A stretch of DNA of 64,000 bases. It comes from Limosilactobacillus reuteri. GTDB taxonomy: Bacteria > Bacillota > Bacilli > Lactobacillales > Lactobacillaceae. Within the stretch, counting starts at the first letter, position 1. Each line of letters begins with the position of its first letter. Positions 49,722 to 59,036 of the stretch are shown piece by piece. The translations under genes were made by a program, and so were the position numbers. Location: positions 1,302,001 to 1,366,000 of the forward strand of contig NZ_CP059275.1 in NCBI RefSeq assembly GCF_013694365.1. Reading direction: 5' to 3'. A model generated the notes under the pieces. The model was not told the origin of the DNA, did no database searches, and worked only from the letters and a program-made list of their open reading frames with translations.

Positions 49722-51665
49722 ATGAAGAGTTCAGAAGCATTGCAAACATCTGATGCCGTTCAATACGAAGCGGGATCATACGATGTAATTGTTGTCGGGG
49801 CGGGTCATGCCGGAAGCGAGGCCGCCCTTGCCGCAGCCCGGATGGGAAATAAGACCTTGTTGGTAACAATTAATCTTGAAATGGTTGCTTTTATGCCATG
49901 TAACCCCTCTGTTGGTGGTCCGGCAAAAGGAATCGTGGTCCGCGAAATTGATGCTCTTGGTGGTGAAATGGGCCATAACATTGATAAGACCTATGTTCAA
50001 ATGCGGATGTTAAATACCGGTAAGGGTCCCGCTGTCCGTGCATTACGAGCTCAAGCAGATAAACATGCTTATCACCGTGCAATGAAGCAGACAATTGAGG
50101 AAGAACCTAACCTTACTCTCCGTCAAGCAACTGTTGACCAGTTAATTGTTGAAGATGGTGTCTGCAAAGGTGTTATTACTAATACAGGAGCTCGTTACCA
50201 CGCTAAGACGGTTGTACTAACTGTTGGAACTGCAGCGCGCGGAAAGATCATTATTGGTGAATTACAGTATGAATCTGGTCCAAATAACTCTAAGTCAGCG
50301 GTAAAACTTTCGGAAAACCTTGAAGAACTTGGCTTTGATCTTGAGCGTTTTAAGACGGGAACGCCACCACGGGTTAATGGAAAGACAATCGACTATAGTG
50401 TAACGGAAGAACAACCCGGGGATGAGGAACCACATCACTTTAGTTTTGATACTCCTGATAGTGCCTATATTCCAATTAGCGAACAATTATCTTGTTGGTT
50501 AACTTATACAAATGAAGGGACCCATGCCATTATTCGGGAAAATCTTAGCCGGGCTCCAATGTTCTCTGGTGTTATCAAGGGTGTTGGGCCACGCTACTGT
50601 CCTTCAATTGAAGATAAGATTGTTCGTTTTGCTGATAAACCGCGGCACCAAGTTTTCCTTGAACCAGAAGGCCGGGATACGGATGAATATTACCTTGACG
50701 GAATTTCGACATCAATGCCAGAAGAAATCCAACAAAAGATTGTGCACTCAATTAAGGGGTTAGAAAATGCAGAAATGATGCGTCCTGGATATGCAATTGA
50801 ATACGATGTAGTTGCGCCGTACCAACTTCACCCAACCTTGGAAACCAAGATCATTAAGAATCTCTATACTGCAGGCCAAACAAACGGTTCTTCAGGTTAT
50901 GAAGAAGCAGCGGGGCAAGGATTAATTGCAGGGATTAATGCAGGATTACGGGCACAAGGCAAGGAACCATTTGTCCTTAAGCGTTCGGATGCATATATTG
51001 GTGTGATGATCGACGACCTAGTAACAAAGGGAACGAAAGAACCTTACCGTTTACTTACAAGTCGGGCAGAATATCGGCTAATTTTACGTCATGATAATGC
51101 TGATTTCCGGTTAATGGAAATGGGTCATAATGTTGGCTTAGTTAGTGATGAGCGGCTTGCTAAAATGGAAGAGAAGAAGCGCCAAGTCGCAGCTGAAATC
51201 AAACGATTAGAAGAAATTAAGCTCAAGCCAAGCGATGATAAGGTTAACGAATTTATTGAAGCGCACGGGGATAATCGCTTAAAAGATGGAATTGCGGCAG
51301 CTGACCTCTTGAAGCGACCATACTTCGATTATCAAACGTTGGCCGAATTCATTCCAGCACCAGAACAGGAACTTGATCGTCATGTGATTGAGCAGGTTGA
51401 AATTCAATTGAAATATGCTGGTTACATCAAGAAAGAGGAAGTTAAGGTTGAACGGATGAAACGGATGGAAGCTAAACGGATTCCAGATGATATCGATTAT
51501 GGTGATATTGATGGTCTAGCAACTGAAGGACGTCAAAAGCTTGAAAAGATTCGTCCAGAAACTTTAGCCCAAGCTTCACGAATTAGTGGAGTTAACCCCG
51601 CTGATATTGCAATCTTGAGTGTTTACGTCCGTCAGGGGAAGTTTTCCAAGAAGGATCGTAAATAA
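49722..51665 (+). CDS. mnmG: tRNA uridine 5-carboxymethylaminomethyl modification enzyme MnmG (GidA)
   Basis: A 647-residue FAD protein which with MnmE modifies the wobble uridine of some tRNAs. FAD motif [23 protein letters not shown] (about 20-42), [21 protein letters not shown] near 61-81, and [10 protein letters not shown] near 216-225. The first 17 residues before the core are longer than usual, so an internal start is possible. Natively it is transcribed after mnmE. Confidence 0.95.
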   Translation: MKSSEALQTSDAVQYEAGSYDVIVVGAGHAGSEAALAAARMGNKTLLVTINLEMVAFMPCNPSVGGPAKGIVVREIDALGGEMGHNIDKTYVQMRMLNTGKGPAVRALRAQADKHAYHRAMKQTIEEEPNLTLRQATVDQLIVEDGVCKGVITNTGARYHAKTVVLTVGTAARGKIIIGELQYESGPNNSKSAVKLSENLEELGFDLERFKTGTPPRVNGKTIDYSVTEEQPGDEEPHHFSFDTPDSAYIPISEQLSCWLTYTNEGTHAIIRENLSRAPMFSGVIKGVGPRYCPSIEDKIVRFADKPRHQVFLEPEGRDTDEYYLDGISTSMPEEIQQKIVHSIKGLENAEMMRPGYAIEYDVVAPYQLHPTLETKIIKNLYTAGQTNGSSGYEEAAGQGLIAGINAGLRAQGKEPFVLKRSDAYIGVMIDDLVTKGTKEPYRLLTSRAEYRLILRHDNADFRLMEMGHNVGLVSDERLAKMEEKKRQVAAEIKRLEEIKLKPSDDKVNEFIEAHGDNRLKDGIAAADLLKRPYFDYQTLAEFIPAPEQELDRHVIEQVEIQLKYAGYIKKEEVKVERMKRMEAKRIPDDIDYGDIDGLATEGRQKLEKIRPETLAQASRISGVNPADIAILSVYVRQGKFSKKDRK

Positions 51666-53054
51666 ATGGCAAATAGCGAGAATGATACGATTGCAGCAAT
51701 TTCGACACCGGTTGGTGAAGGTGGAATTTCCATTATCCGAATTAGTGGGGATGATGCGGTGAAAGTTGCTCAACGGATCTACAAAGGAAAAGATCTCGCC
51801 AAAGTAGCAACTCATACCATTAACTATGGTCATATTGTTGACCCTGATACGGATCAGGAAGTTGATGAAGTGATGGTTTCAGTAATGCGCGCGCCTCACA
51901 CTTATACGCGTGAAGACGTGATTGAAATTAACTGTCACGGGGGATTGTTAGCAACTAACCGTATTCTGCAATTGGTACTGAGCTTTGGCGCCCGGATGGC
52001 AGAACCAGGTGAATTTACTAAACGAGCCTTCTTAAATGGTCGTCTCGATTTATCCCAATCAGAAGCAGTAATGGATCTAATTCGTGCAAAGACAGATAAG
52101 TCGATGAAGGTTGCATTAAACCAACTTGATGGTGATTTGTCGCGGTTAATTCGTAATTTACGACAAGACATTTTGGATGTATTAGCACAGGTAGAGGTTA
52201 ATATTGATTATCCAGAATATGATGCTGTTGAAGAAATGACGACGAAACTCTTAAAAGAAAAAGCAGAGGACATTCAACAACGAATCCAAGGCCTTCTTAA
52301 AACAGCTAAGCAAGGAAAGGTTTTGCGAGATGGTTTAGCAACGGCTATCATCGGGCAGCCAAATGTTGGTAAATCAAGCTTATTGAATTCCTTACTTCAC
52401 GAAGACAAGGCAATCGTTACAAACGTTGCTGGGACAACCCGGGACGTAATTGAAGAATATGTCAATGTCAACGGGGTGCCATTGAAGTTAATTGATACAG
52501 CAGGAATCCGCGATACAAATGACCAAGTTGAAAAGATCGGGGTAGAGCGGAGTCGCAAAGCTTTGGGCGCCGCTGACTTAGTACTTCTCTTGATTGATAG
52601 TTCAAATGAATTAACTGACGAGGATCGCCAATTACTTGAAGCAACCAAGGATAAGCAGCGGATCATCATCTTAAATAAGACGGATCTTCCACGCAAGGTT
52701 GATTTAGAGGAATTGAAATCACTAGCTGGCAAGAGTGCTGTTATTGAAACTTCAATCGTTAATCATGAAGGAATGGATCAACTTGGTGAACAGATTGGTC
52801 ACATGTTCTTCAACAAGGGGATTGAAAGCAACCAGAATAATGTAATGGTTACAAATGCTCGGCACATTGGCTTACTTCACCAAGCTAATGATGCTTTAAG
52901 CGATGTCTTAAAAGGAATTAATGATGGAATGCCGGTAGACCTGGTTCAAATTGATATGACCCGGTGTTGGGAATTATTAGGTGAAATTACTGGGGATAGT
53001 TACCAAGATGAGTTGCTTGACCAGTTATTTAGTCAATTCTGTTTAGGAAAGTAG
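51666..53054 (+). CDS. mnmE: tRNA modification GTPase MnmE (TrmE)
   Basis: A 462-residue partner of MnmG. N-terminal folate-binding domain with [20 protein letters not shown], central G domain with P-loop [14 protein letters not shown] (near 228-241), G2/G3 as [11 protein letters not shown] and [12 protein letters not shown] near 336, and the C-terminal C-(I/L)-G-K motif as FCLGK at the very end. Confidence 0.96.
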   Translation: MANSENDTIAAISTPVGEGGISIIRISGDDAVKVAQRIYKGKDLAKVATHTINYGHIVDPDTDQEVDEVMVSVMRAPHTYTREDVIEINCHGGLLATNRILQLVLSFGARMAEPGEFTKRAFLNGRLDLSQSEAVMDLIRAKTDKSMKVALNQLDGDLSRLIRNLRQDILDVLAQVEVNIDYPEYDAVEEMTTKLLKEKAEDIQQRIQGLLKTAKQGKVLRDGLATAIIGQPNVGKSSLLNSLLHEDKAIVTNVAGTTRDVIEEYVNVNGVPLKLIDTAGIRDTNDQVEKIGVERSRKALGAADLVLLLIDSSNELTDEDRQLLEATKDKQRIIILNKTDLPRKVDLEELKSLAGKSAVIETSIVNHEGMDQLGEQIGHMFFNKGIESNQNNVMVTNARHIGLLHQANDALSDVLKGINDGMPVDLVQIDMTRCWELLGEITGDSYQDELLDQLFSQFCLGK

Positions 53055-53822
53055 ATGGCAGTTTTTACTGGAACAACAATTGAAGAAGCAAAAGAAAAGG
53101 CCCGTACACAATTGAAGCCAACTGTTAATCAAACGATTGAATTTGCGGTTCTTCAACAGCCGCAGCACGGTTTTCTGGGAATTGGACGACGCCAAGCGCA
53201 AGTGGATGCAGTAATAAAAGATAAAGAAATTGCGATGCTCTCACTGGAAGAGAAAGATGAGCAACCGGCAAAAGAGCCAGAACAAAAGCCTGCAAGCTTA
53301 AATTCCGCTGAAGATGAGCTCGATCCTGCTGAAATCAAGCGGCGGCAACAAGCCAATCTTAAAAAGGTTCAAGTAACTAGTAAAGAATTGGTTGAGTATC
53401 TAAGGACAGTATTTAAGGAATTAGGTATTGCTGTTGAACCGCGGATTATTAATTTAGAAGCTCATGATCTCAAAATTAATCTCCAAACTGAGGAAAATGG
53501 ACGGGTGATCGGTAAGCACGGTTGCCGGATCAACGCGATGGAACAGCTTAGTAATATATTCATGGATTATCATGGAGCGGCAAAAGTAAATGTTGAACTT
53601 GATACTTCCAATTATCGTGAACGGCGTCAAGAAGCAGTTCACAACCTAGCGCAAAAGGCGGCGATGGAAGTAGTTGCAAGTGGGAAAGCAGTTTTTATGG
53701 ACCCGATGCCCGCCCGCGAACGGAAACAAATTCACCATGAACTTGAGAATAATCACCACGTAAAAACATACTCCCACGGTCGGGAACCTTACCGGAGTAT
53801 CGTGATTGCGCCTAAGGACTAA
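53055..53822 (+). CDS. jag: KhpB/Jag RNA-binding protein
   Basis: A 255-residue protein with three parts: a Jag-N domain (1-55) starting VFTGTTIEEAKEKA, a charged linker rich in Glu and Lys (60-110), and KH plus R3H RNA-binding domains. The KH loop reads NGRVIGKHGCRINAMEQL (near 151-168). The R3H motif is RERRQEAVHNLAQKAA near 192-207. It influences cell elongation and division in Gram-positives. It lies next to yidC, as usual. Confidence 0.94.
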   Translation: MAVFTGTTIEEAKEKARTQLKPTVNQTIEFAVLQQPQHGFLGIGRRQAQVDAVIKDKEIAMLSLEEKDEQPAKEPEQKPASLNSAEDELDPAEIKRRQQANLKKVQVTSKELVEYLRTVFKELGIAVEPRIINLEAHDLKINLQTEENGRVIGKHGCRINAMEQLSNIFMDYHGAAKVNVELDTSNYRERRQEAVHNLAQKAAMEVVASGKAVFMDPMPARERKQIHHELENNHHVKTYSHGREPYRSIVIAPKD

Positions 53823-54614
53823 ATGAGCTTGACCCTATTTTTAGCTGCTTGCTCCAATAAGCCAATTACTAGTCATAGTACTGGTATCTGGGACCACTAC
53901 ATTATCTATAACTGTTCACAATTTATCATTTGGTTATCAAAGCACTTTGGCGGATATGGAATGGGGATCATTATCTTTACGATCATCATCCGGATCATCT
54001 TACTGCCATTGATGTTCTACCAAACAAAGACCATGATGAAGACGCAAGAACTTGCTCCTCAATTAAAGGCAATTCAGAAAAAGTACTCATCACGTGATCG
54101 CGAGTCAATGCAAAAGATGCAAATGGAGACGCAGAAGCTCTATAAAGAAGCAGGAGTTAATCCATGGGCTTCGATGCTTCCGTTACTGGTTCAGTTACCA
54201 GTTATGTGGGCTCTTTATCAAGCAATCTGGCGGACCTCAGCCTTACGGAATGGAACTTTCTTGTGGCTTCAGTTAGGTCACCCGGACCCATACTACATTA
54301 TGCCTATTCTAGCGGCATTATTTACATTTATTAGTTCATGGTTATCCATGGCTTCAATGCCCGAAAAAAACTCAATGACAACTACAATGACGTGGTTTAT
54401 GCCGATTATGGTATTCTTCATGGCATTAGGATTCTCTTCAGCTATTACCTTATACTGGGTAGTAACAAATGCCTTCCAAGTTGTCCAAACGCTTATCATC
54501 CAGAATCCATTTAAGATTCGTCGTGAACGTGAAGAAAAGCAACGGGCTGAGAAAGCAAAACGTCGCAAGATTGAAAAAGCAAAACGTCGCGCTTACCAAA
54601 GTCGGCGGAAATAA
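53823..54614 (+). CDS. yidC: membrane protein insertase YidC (lipoprotein type), N terminus truncated
   Basis: A 263-residue YidC1/SpoIIIJ-like insertase with five conserved membrane segments, including GGYGMGIIIFTIIIRIILLPLMFYQ (about 43-67) and NPWASMLPLLVQLPVMWALYQA (about 112-133), and a basic C-terminal tail. The conserved hydrophilic-groove Arg is in IRIILLP. The first residues read MSLTLFLAACSN: a lipobox (LAAC) but no basic n-region or full hydrophobic stretch. The real start is probably about 10-20 codons further upstream, and that DNA is missing. Confidence 0.9.
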   Translation: MSLTLFLAACSNKPITSHSTGIWDHYIIYNCSQFIIWLSKHFGGYGMGIIIFTIIIRIILLPLMFYQTKTMMKTQELAPQLKAIQKKYSSRDRESMQKMQMETQKLYKEAGVNPWASMLPLLVQLPVMWALYQAIWRTSALRNGTFLWLQLGHPDPYYIMPILAALFTFISSWLSMASMPEKNSMTTTMTWFMPIMVFFMALGFSSAITLYWVVTNAFQVVQTLIIQNPFKIRREREEKQRAEKAKRRKIEKAKRRAYQSRRK

Positions 54615-54968
54615 ATGAGAAAATCATATCGCGTAAAAAAGGAAAGTGAGTTTCAACGGGTTTTTGAAACCCATAATTCCGTGGCCAACCACAAATTTGT
54701 CGTATATCAAATGGAAAAACCAGGACAAAAACATTTTCGTGTCGGTATTTCTGTTGGAAAAAAGATTGGAAATGCTGTGCATCGTAATTGGGTTAAGCGG
54801 CGTATTCGTCAAACATTATTAGAGGTGAAACCGCAATTACGGTCTGATGTTGATTTCTTGGTTATTGCTCGGTCAGCGGCAGATGGTTTATCAATGGCAG
54901 AAACAAAGAAAAACCTAGTGCACGTTTTAAAGCGAGCACATTTGTTAGATGAAAAAAGTGAGGATTAG
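54615..54968 (+). CDS. rnpA: ribonuclease P protein component
   Basis: A 117-residue basic protein that assists the RNA subunit of RNase P in tRNA 5' maturation. [38 protein letters not shown] (about 51-70, the RNR-type central motif) are diagnostic. GAAAAAAGTGAGGATTAG at its 3' end holds a weak Shine-Dalgarno likely meant for yidC, the native next gene. Confidence 0.96.
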   Translation: MRKSYRVKKESEFQRVFETHNSVANHKFVVYQMEKPGQKHFRVGISVGKKIGNAVHRNWVKRRIRQTLLEVKPQLRSDVDFLVIARSAADGLSMAETKKNLVHVLKRAHLLDEKSED

Positions 54969-55103
54969 ATGAAGCGCACGTTTCAACCAAAGAAGCGTCA
55001 CCGTGCACGTGTCCATGGCTTCCGTAAGCGCATGAGCACCAGTAACGGCCGTAAGGTATTAGCACGTCGGCGTCAAAAGGGCAGAAAAGTATTATCTGCA
55101 TAA
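54969..55103 (+). CDS. rpmH: ribosomal protein L34
   Basis: A 44-residue protein, [20 protein letters not shown], then [20 protein letters not shown] and LSA. Sequence and length are exactly typical of bL34. It lies between rnpA and dnaA as in all Firmicutes, where it is natively transcribed away from dnaA. Here it reads toward dnaA. Confidence 0.97.
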   Translation: MKRTFQPKKRHRARVHGFRKRMSTSNGRKVLARRRQKGRKVLSA

Positions 55104-55120
55104 ATGAATTTACACAACGC

Positions 55121-55129
55121 TGTGGATTA
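55121..55129 (-). promoter_or_regulatory. DnaA-box-like 9-mer
   Basis: The minus strand reads TAATCCACA, one mismatch from the consensus TTATCCACA. It is a single box, so it is not an origin by itself, but its location beside rpmH and dnaA fits a remnant of oriC. Confidence 0.5.
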
Positions 55130-55198
55130 TTTTGCTAATTTTGTTAATAATCAAAAAAATTTAAATAAAAATTCGCCGTTTATTAATTTCGGTAAGTG

Positions 55199-55207
55199 TG
55201 TTATACT
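55199..55207 (+). promoter_or_regulatory. extended -10 promoter element before dnaA
   Basis: TGTTATACT contains TGn followed by TATACT, a good extended -10. The -35 position (about 55179-55184, TTTATT) is weak, as is common for extended -10 promoters. It faces dnaA, but only 16 bp separate it from the TTG start with no ribosome binding site, so sequence between them has probably been lost. Confidence 0.5.
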
Positions 55208-55223
55208 ACCAAAGTATGTTTGA

Positions 55224-56546
55224 TTGACTGAGCTCGATTCTCTGTGGGAAGCGATCCAAAATTCATTTCGTCAGGATACCACTCCGGTTACCTTTGACAC
55301 TTTGATTGCTCCGGCAAAAGCAATTTCTCTCTCTCAAAATCAACTGGAAATCGAGGTGCCCACTCCGGTGCACCGCGATTTTTGGCGCAAAAATTTAAAT
55401 ACACAGCTTAAAGAATTCGCTCAACATGAATTGGGACGTAATATTGAGCCGCATTATATTTTAGAGGGAGAATTTACCTATACAAATAAAAAAACAGAAG
55501 ATGATCCAACTCCTTCTTTTGAGATGGACACTCCTCTTAATCCTCATTACAACTTTGGAACATTCGTTGTTGGAGAAGGAAATAAAATGGCACACGCTGC
55601 AGCATTTGCCGTTGCCGAAAGTCCGGGCAGCCTTTACAACCCGCTCTTTATTTATGGGGGGGTTGGTTTAGGAAAAACCCACTTAATGGAAGCGATCGGT
55701 AACCATATGCTTCAAGTTAATCCAAATTCGCGTGTCAAATATGTGACGAGTGAGGATTTTACCAACGATTATATTAATGCTATTCGTAATAATACGACTG
55801 AACAATTAAGAGAAGAATATCGTAACCTTGATCTCCTATTAATTGATGATATTCAATTTTTAGCCAACAAAGAGGGAACACAGCTAGAATTTTTCAATAC
55901 TTTTAATGCCCTTCATGATCGCAAAAAACAAATTGTTATGACATCTGATCGGATTCCAAATGAGATTCCCGAACTGCAAGACCGGCTTGTATCACGTTTC
56001 AGATGGGGACTTACTGTCGAAATTACTCCTCCTGACTTAGAGACGAGAATTGCCATCTTGCGGAGTAAAGTTGAGGAAGATCATATTGATATTGGAAACG
56101 ACACCCTTAATTATATCGCTGGCCAAATCGATACAAACATTCGTGAACTAGAAGGAGCCTTAACAAAGGTTCAAGCATTTGCTAATTTAAGCGGTGAGCG
56201 AATCACGCCAAGCTTAGCATCTCAAGCATTAAAGGGACTTCACCGCATAGCCAAAAACGAAATATCAATCGCTACAATTCAAAAACAAGTCGCTGATTTT
56301 TATAATATAACTCAAGGAGATATCCTTGGTAAAAAGCGAGTTAAACAAATTGTTATGCCTCGCCAAATCGCTATGTATCTTTCTCGAGAACTCACCGATT
56401 CCTCGTTGCCAAAAATCGGCAACGAATTCGGCGGCAAAGACCATACCACCGTTTTACATGCTATCGATAAAATCGAGGCAGAACTAAAAAAGGATACTGA
56501 CTTACAAAACGATATTACAAAATTAAAAGCTAAACTACGATCATAA
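55224..56546 (+). CDS. dnaA: chromosomal replication initiator DnaA
   Basis: A 440-residue AAA+ initiator starting at TTG. N-terminal DnaB/SirA-interacting domain (1-80), Walker A GGVGLGKTHL (near 147-156), Walker B LLLIDDIQFL near 208-217, and the C-terminal DNA-binding signature GKDHTTVLHAIDKI (near 407-420) in domain IV. It is the first gene of the native forward set dnaA-dnaN-yaaA-recF-gyrB-gyrA-rpsF-ssb. Confidence 0.97.
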   Translation: MTELDSLWEAIQNSFRQDTTPVTFDTLIAPAKAISLSQNQLEIEVPTPVHRDFWRKNLNTQLKEFAQHELGRNIEPHYILEGEFTYTNKKTEDDPTPSFEMDTPLNPHYNFGTFVVGEGNKMAHAAAFAVAESPGSLYNPLFIYGGVGLGKTHLMEAIGNHMLQVNPNSRVKYVTSEDFTNDYINAIRNNTTEQLREEYRNLDLLLIDDIQFLANKEGTQLEFFNTFNALHDRKKQIVMTSDRIPNEIPELQDRLVSRFRWGLTVEITPPDLETRIAILRSKVEEDHIDIGNDTLNYIAGQIDTNIRELEGALTKVQAFANLSGERITPSLASQALKGLHRIAKNEISIATIQKQVADFYNITQGDILGKKRVKQIVMPRQIAMYLSRELTDSSLPKIGNEFGGKDHTTVLHAIDKIEAELKKDTDLQNDITKLKAKLRS

Positions 56547-57689
56547 ATGAATTTTACAATTAACCGATCTGCATTCATTAGTCAACTAAATAATGTCTTA
56601 CGTGCCATTTCATCTAAAACCACAATTCCAATTCTTACTGGATTAAAGATGGTCATAAACGAAGACAACATTGTGTTAACTGGTAGCAATTCTGACATCA
56701 CTATTGAAAGTGTTATTAATGCTAATGATGCTGAGAACGATTTAACAATTGAAGCCACTGGCGCTATTGTATTACCAGCCCGCTTCTTCAGTGATATTGT
56801 TAAAAAGCTGCCAGACAAAAAAGTAACTATTGAAGTTACAAGTGGTTTTCAAGCAGATATTACTTCCGGTTCAGCTAAGTTTCAAATTAATGGCCAAGAT
56901 GCTGAAAACTTTCCTCATTTACCAGAAATTGAAACTAACAAATCAGTAACCCTTCCTAACGACATCCTTAAAGAAGTAATTCGTCAAACTGTTATTGCGG
57001 TATCTAAGCAAGAAAGTCGCCCAATCCTTGCCGGGGTGCATATGACGTTAAAAGATGGCGTCCTAACAGCTGTTGCAACAGATAGTCATCGACTTGCACA
57101 ACGGAAAGTGGTCCTCGAAAACATCGATAACAGCATAGATTTTGATGTGATTATTCCTGGAAAGAGCATGGAAGAACTTTCTGGAATGATTAGCGATGTC
57201 CATGAAGATGTACAAATGCAAGTAACCGAAAATCAAGTATTGTTTATTTTTGGTAATACTCATTTCTATTCGCGATTACTAGAAGGGAACTATCCTGAAA
57301 CAAGCCAGTTAATTCCACAAACTGCTGATACAACAGTTGAACTAGAAGCTGGGACATTTCTATCATCAATTGAGCGTGCTTCGCTTTTATCTCATGAAAG
57401 CCGTAATGATGTGGTTAAGTTAAGTCTAAAGCCATCAGAAAGTCTTGTCCGAATTAGTGGTGATTCTCCAGATATCGGTACCGTTGAAGAAAAGGTAGTC
57501 ACGTCTGCTCTTGATGGTAATGATCTTGAAATCTCGTTCAATCCTAACTACATGAAAGATGCTTTGCGTTCTTTTGGTCAGGCAACGATCAAGATTTCAT
57601 TTACTTCACCATTGCGACCATTTACCTTGGTGCCAACAGAAGATCAAGAAAACTTTGTCCACTTAATTACACCAGTACGGACATTCTAA
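56547..57689 (+). CDS. dnaN: DNA polymerase III beta subunit (sliding clamp)
   Basis: A 380-residue protein with the three-domain clamp pattern: MNFTINRSAFISQLNNVLRAIS start, TTIPILTGLKM near 28-38, ESRPILAGVHM near 156-166, and SFTSPLRPFTLVPTEDQENFVHLITPVR at the C terminus. The dnaA-dnaN spacer, normally over 100 bp with DnaA boxes in this group, is zero bases here. Confidence 0.97.
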   Translation: MNFTINRSAFISQLNNVLRAISSKTTIPILTGLKMVINEDNIVLTGSNSDITIESVINANDAENDLTIEATGAIVLPARFFSDIVKKLPDKKVTIEVTSGFQADITSGSAKFQINGQDAENFPHLPEIETNKSVTLPNDILKEVIRQTVIAVSKQESRPILAGVHMTLKDGVLTAVATDSHRLAQRKVVLENIDNSIDFDVIIPGKSMEELSGMISDVHEDVQMQVTENQVLFIFGNTHFYSRLLEGNYPETSQLIPQTADTTVELEAGTFLSSIERASLLSHESRNDVVKLSLKPSESLVRISGDSPDIGTVEEKVVTSALDGNDLEISFNPNYMKDALRSFGQATIKISFTSPLRPFTLVPTEDQENFVHLITPVRTF

Positions 57690-57911
57690 ATGGAAGAAAA
57701 GTCAGTGTTGATTGATAGTCCATTTATTACACTCGGCCAGTTACTCAAAGAAGAGGGGATTATTCCTACTGGCGGAGCAGCTAAATGGTTTCTAAAAGAA
57801 AATACTGTATTAGTAAATGATGAGCCAGATGATCGGCGAGGACGCAAATTATATCCCGAAGATAAGATTCAAATTCCTGACCACCAATTACTTGTTATTA
57901 AGAGTAAGTAG
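57690..57911 (+). CDS. yaaA: S4-domain RNA-binding protein YaaA
   Basis: A 73-residue single S4 domain: TLGQLLKEEGIIPTGGAAKWFL (about 12-33) followed by VNDEPDDRRGRKLYPED. It is conserved between dnaN and recF throughout Firmicutes and is thought to act in ribosome assembly. Size and position leave little doubt. Confidence 0.93.
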   Translation: MEEKSVLIDSPFITLGQLLKEEGIIPTGGAAKWFLKENTVLVNDEPDDRRGRKLYPEDKIQIPDHQLLVIKSK

Positions 57912-59036
57912 ATGATTCTGACGGAATTGCATTTACATCACTTTCGAAATTATCAGGATCTAACCGTTCACTTCAACCCTGGAGTGAACGTTTTAATTGG
58001 TCATAATGCACAGGGTAAAACGAATATGCTAGAGGCAATCTATGTTCTTTCCCTGACCAAGAGTCATCGAACAAGTAATGACCATGAACTTATTAATTGG
58101 CAAGAAAAATCAGCTCTAATAAGTGGCACAGTAGAGAAAAGTATTGGCAAGATTCCACTTGAATTACAATTCTCAAGTAAAGGAAAAAAGGCAAAGGTAA
58201 ATCATTTAGAACAAGCGCGATTATCACAGTATGTTGGTCAACTAAATGCAATATTATTTGCTCCTGAGGACTTGTCGTTGGTAAAAGGGTCCCCAGCTTT
58301 ACGGCGCCACTTTATGGATCGAGAATTTAGCCAGATGAGTAGCAAGTATCTCTACAATGCAGGCCAATACCGCACACTCTTACGACAAAAAAACAAATAT
58401 TTAAAGCAACTAAAATATAAGCAACAAACTGATCGCGTCCTTTTAGGAGTCCTATCTGATCAGCTTGCTGCTTTTGGTGCGGAAGTAATTATTGCCCGTC
58501 AACATTTTTTAAAGCACCTTGAAGGATGGGCAGCTGATTTACATCAAGAGATTTCACTGAATAAGGAATCATTACAGCTTGAATACGTTAATCAATTAAA
58601 GGTTAATGATGAGACTACTGCTGAAGAGGCTTATCAGGCCCTTTTTAAATTATATCAAGACAACGAACAGCGTGAAATTGAGCAGGGGACAACAATTTAC
58701 GGCCCCCATCGTGATGATATCCGCTTTCTGGTAAATGATAAAAATGTACAGGCTTTTGGATCGCAAGGACAACAGCGAACGACAGCACTATCAGTAAAGC
58801 TAGCAGAGATTGATTTGATGAAAGAGCAAACAGGCGAGTATCCATTATTATTATTGGACGATGTGTTATCGGAACTAGATACAATTCGACAAACACACCT
58901 GTTAACAGCCATTCAGAATAAAGTTCAAACATTTTTGACGACAACTAGTTTGAGTGATGTTGCTCGCCAGCTAATTAATGAACCCACGATTTTTGAAATT
59001 GAGCACGGCACTTTGAATAAGGAGGAAGTAAAGTGA
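57912..59036 (+). CDS. recF: DNA replication and repair protein RecF
   Basis: A 374-residue SMC-like ATPase that helps load RecA at gaps. Walker A IGHNAQGKTNMLEAI (near 31-45), signature FGSQGQQRTTALSVKLAE near 282-299, Walker B LLLLDDVLSELD near 314-325. The 3' end AAGGAGGAAGTAAAGTGA contains a strong Shine-Dalgarno. The last four bases GTGA are repeated as the first four of gyrB, showing the native 4-bp overlap written twice. Confidence 0.96.
   Translation: MILTELHLHHFRNYQDLTVHFNPGVNVLIGHNAQGKTNMLEAIYVLSLTKSHRTSNDHELINWQEKSALISGTVEKSIGKIPLELQFSSKGKKAKVNHLEQARLSQYVGQLNAILFAPEDLSLVKGSPALRRHFMDREFSQMSSKYLYNAGQYRTLLRQKNKYLKQLKYKQQTDRVLLGVLSDQLAAFGAEVIIARQHFLKHLEGWAADLHQEISLNKESLQLEYVNQLKVNDETTAEEAYQALFKLYQDNEQREIEQGTTIYGPHRDDIRFLVNDKNVQAFGSQGQQRTTALSVKLAEIDLMKEQTGEYPLLLLDDVLSELDTIRQTHLLTAIQNKVQTFLTTTSLSDVARQLINEPTIFEIEHGTLNKEEVK

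Larger units (their letters stand above)
55104..55223 (+). other. surviving fragment of the rpmH-dnaA intergenic region (39-codon frame)
   Basis: An ATG-to-TGA frame of 40 codons whose translation is Asn/Lys/Phe-rich with no protein-like features. The DNA looks like origin or promoter sequence: a DnaA-box-like TGTGGATTA (55121-55129) and an extended -10 TGTTATACT (55199-55207). It was probably kept only because a short frame had been called in it. The DnaA-box clusters usually found between rpmH and dnaA and between dnaA and dnaN are otherwise missing. Confidence 0.7.

Noticed and set aside
55104..55223. A small protein gene before dnaA
   Set aside because: Low-complexity Asn/Lys-rich translation, no ribosome binding site, and DNA features of a promoter and DnaA box. 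More likely intergenic DNA.
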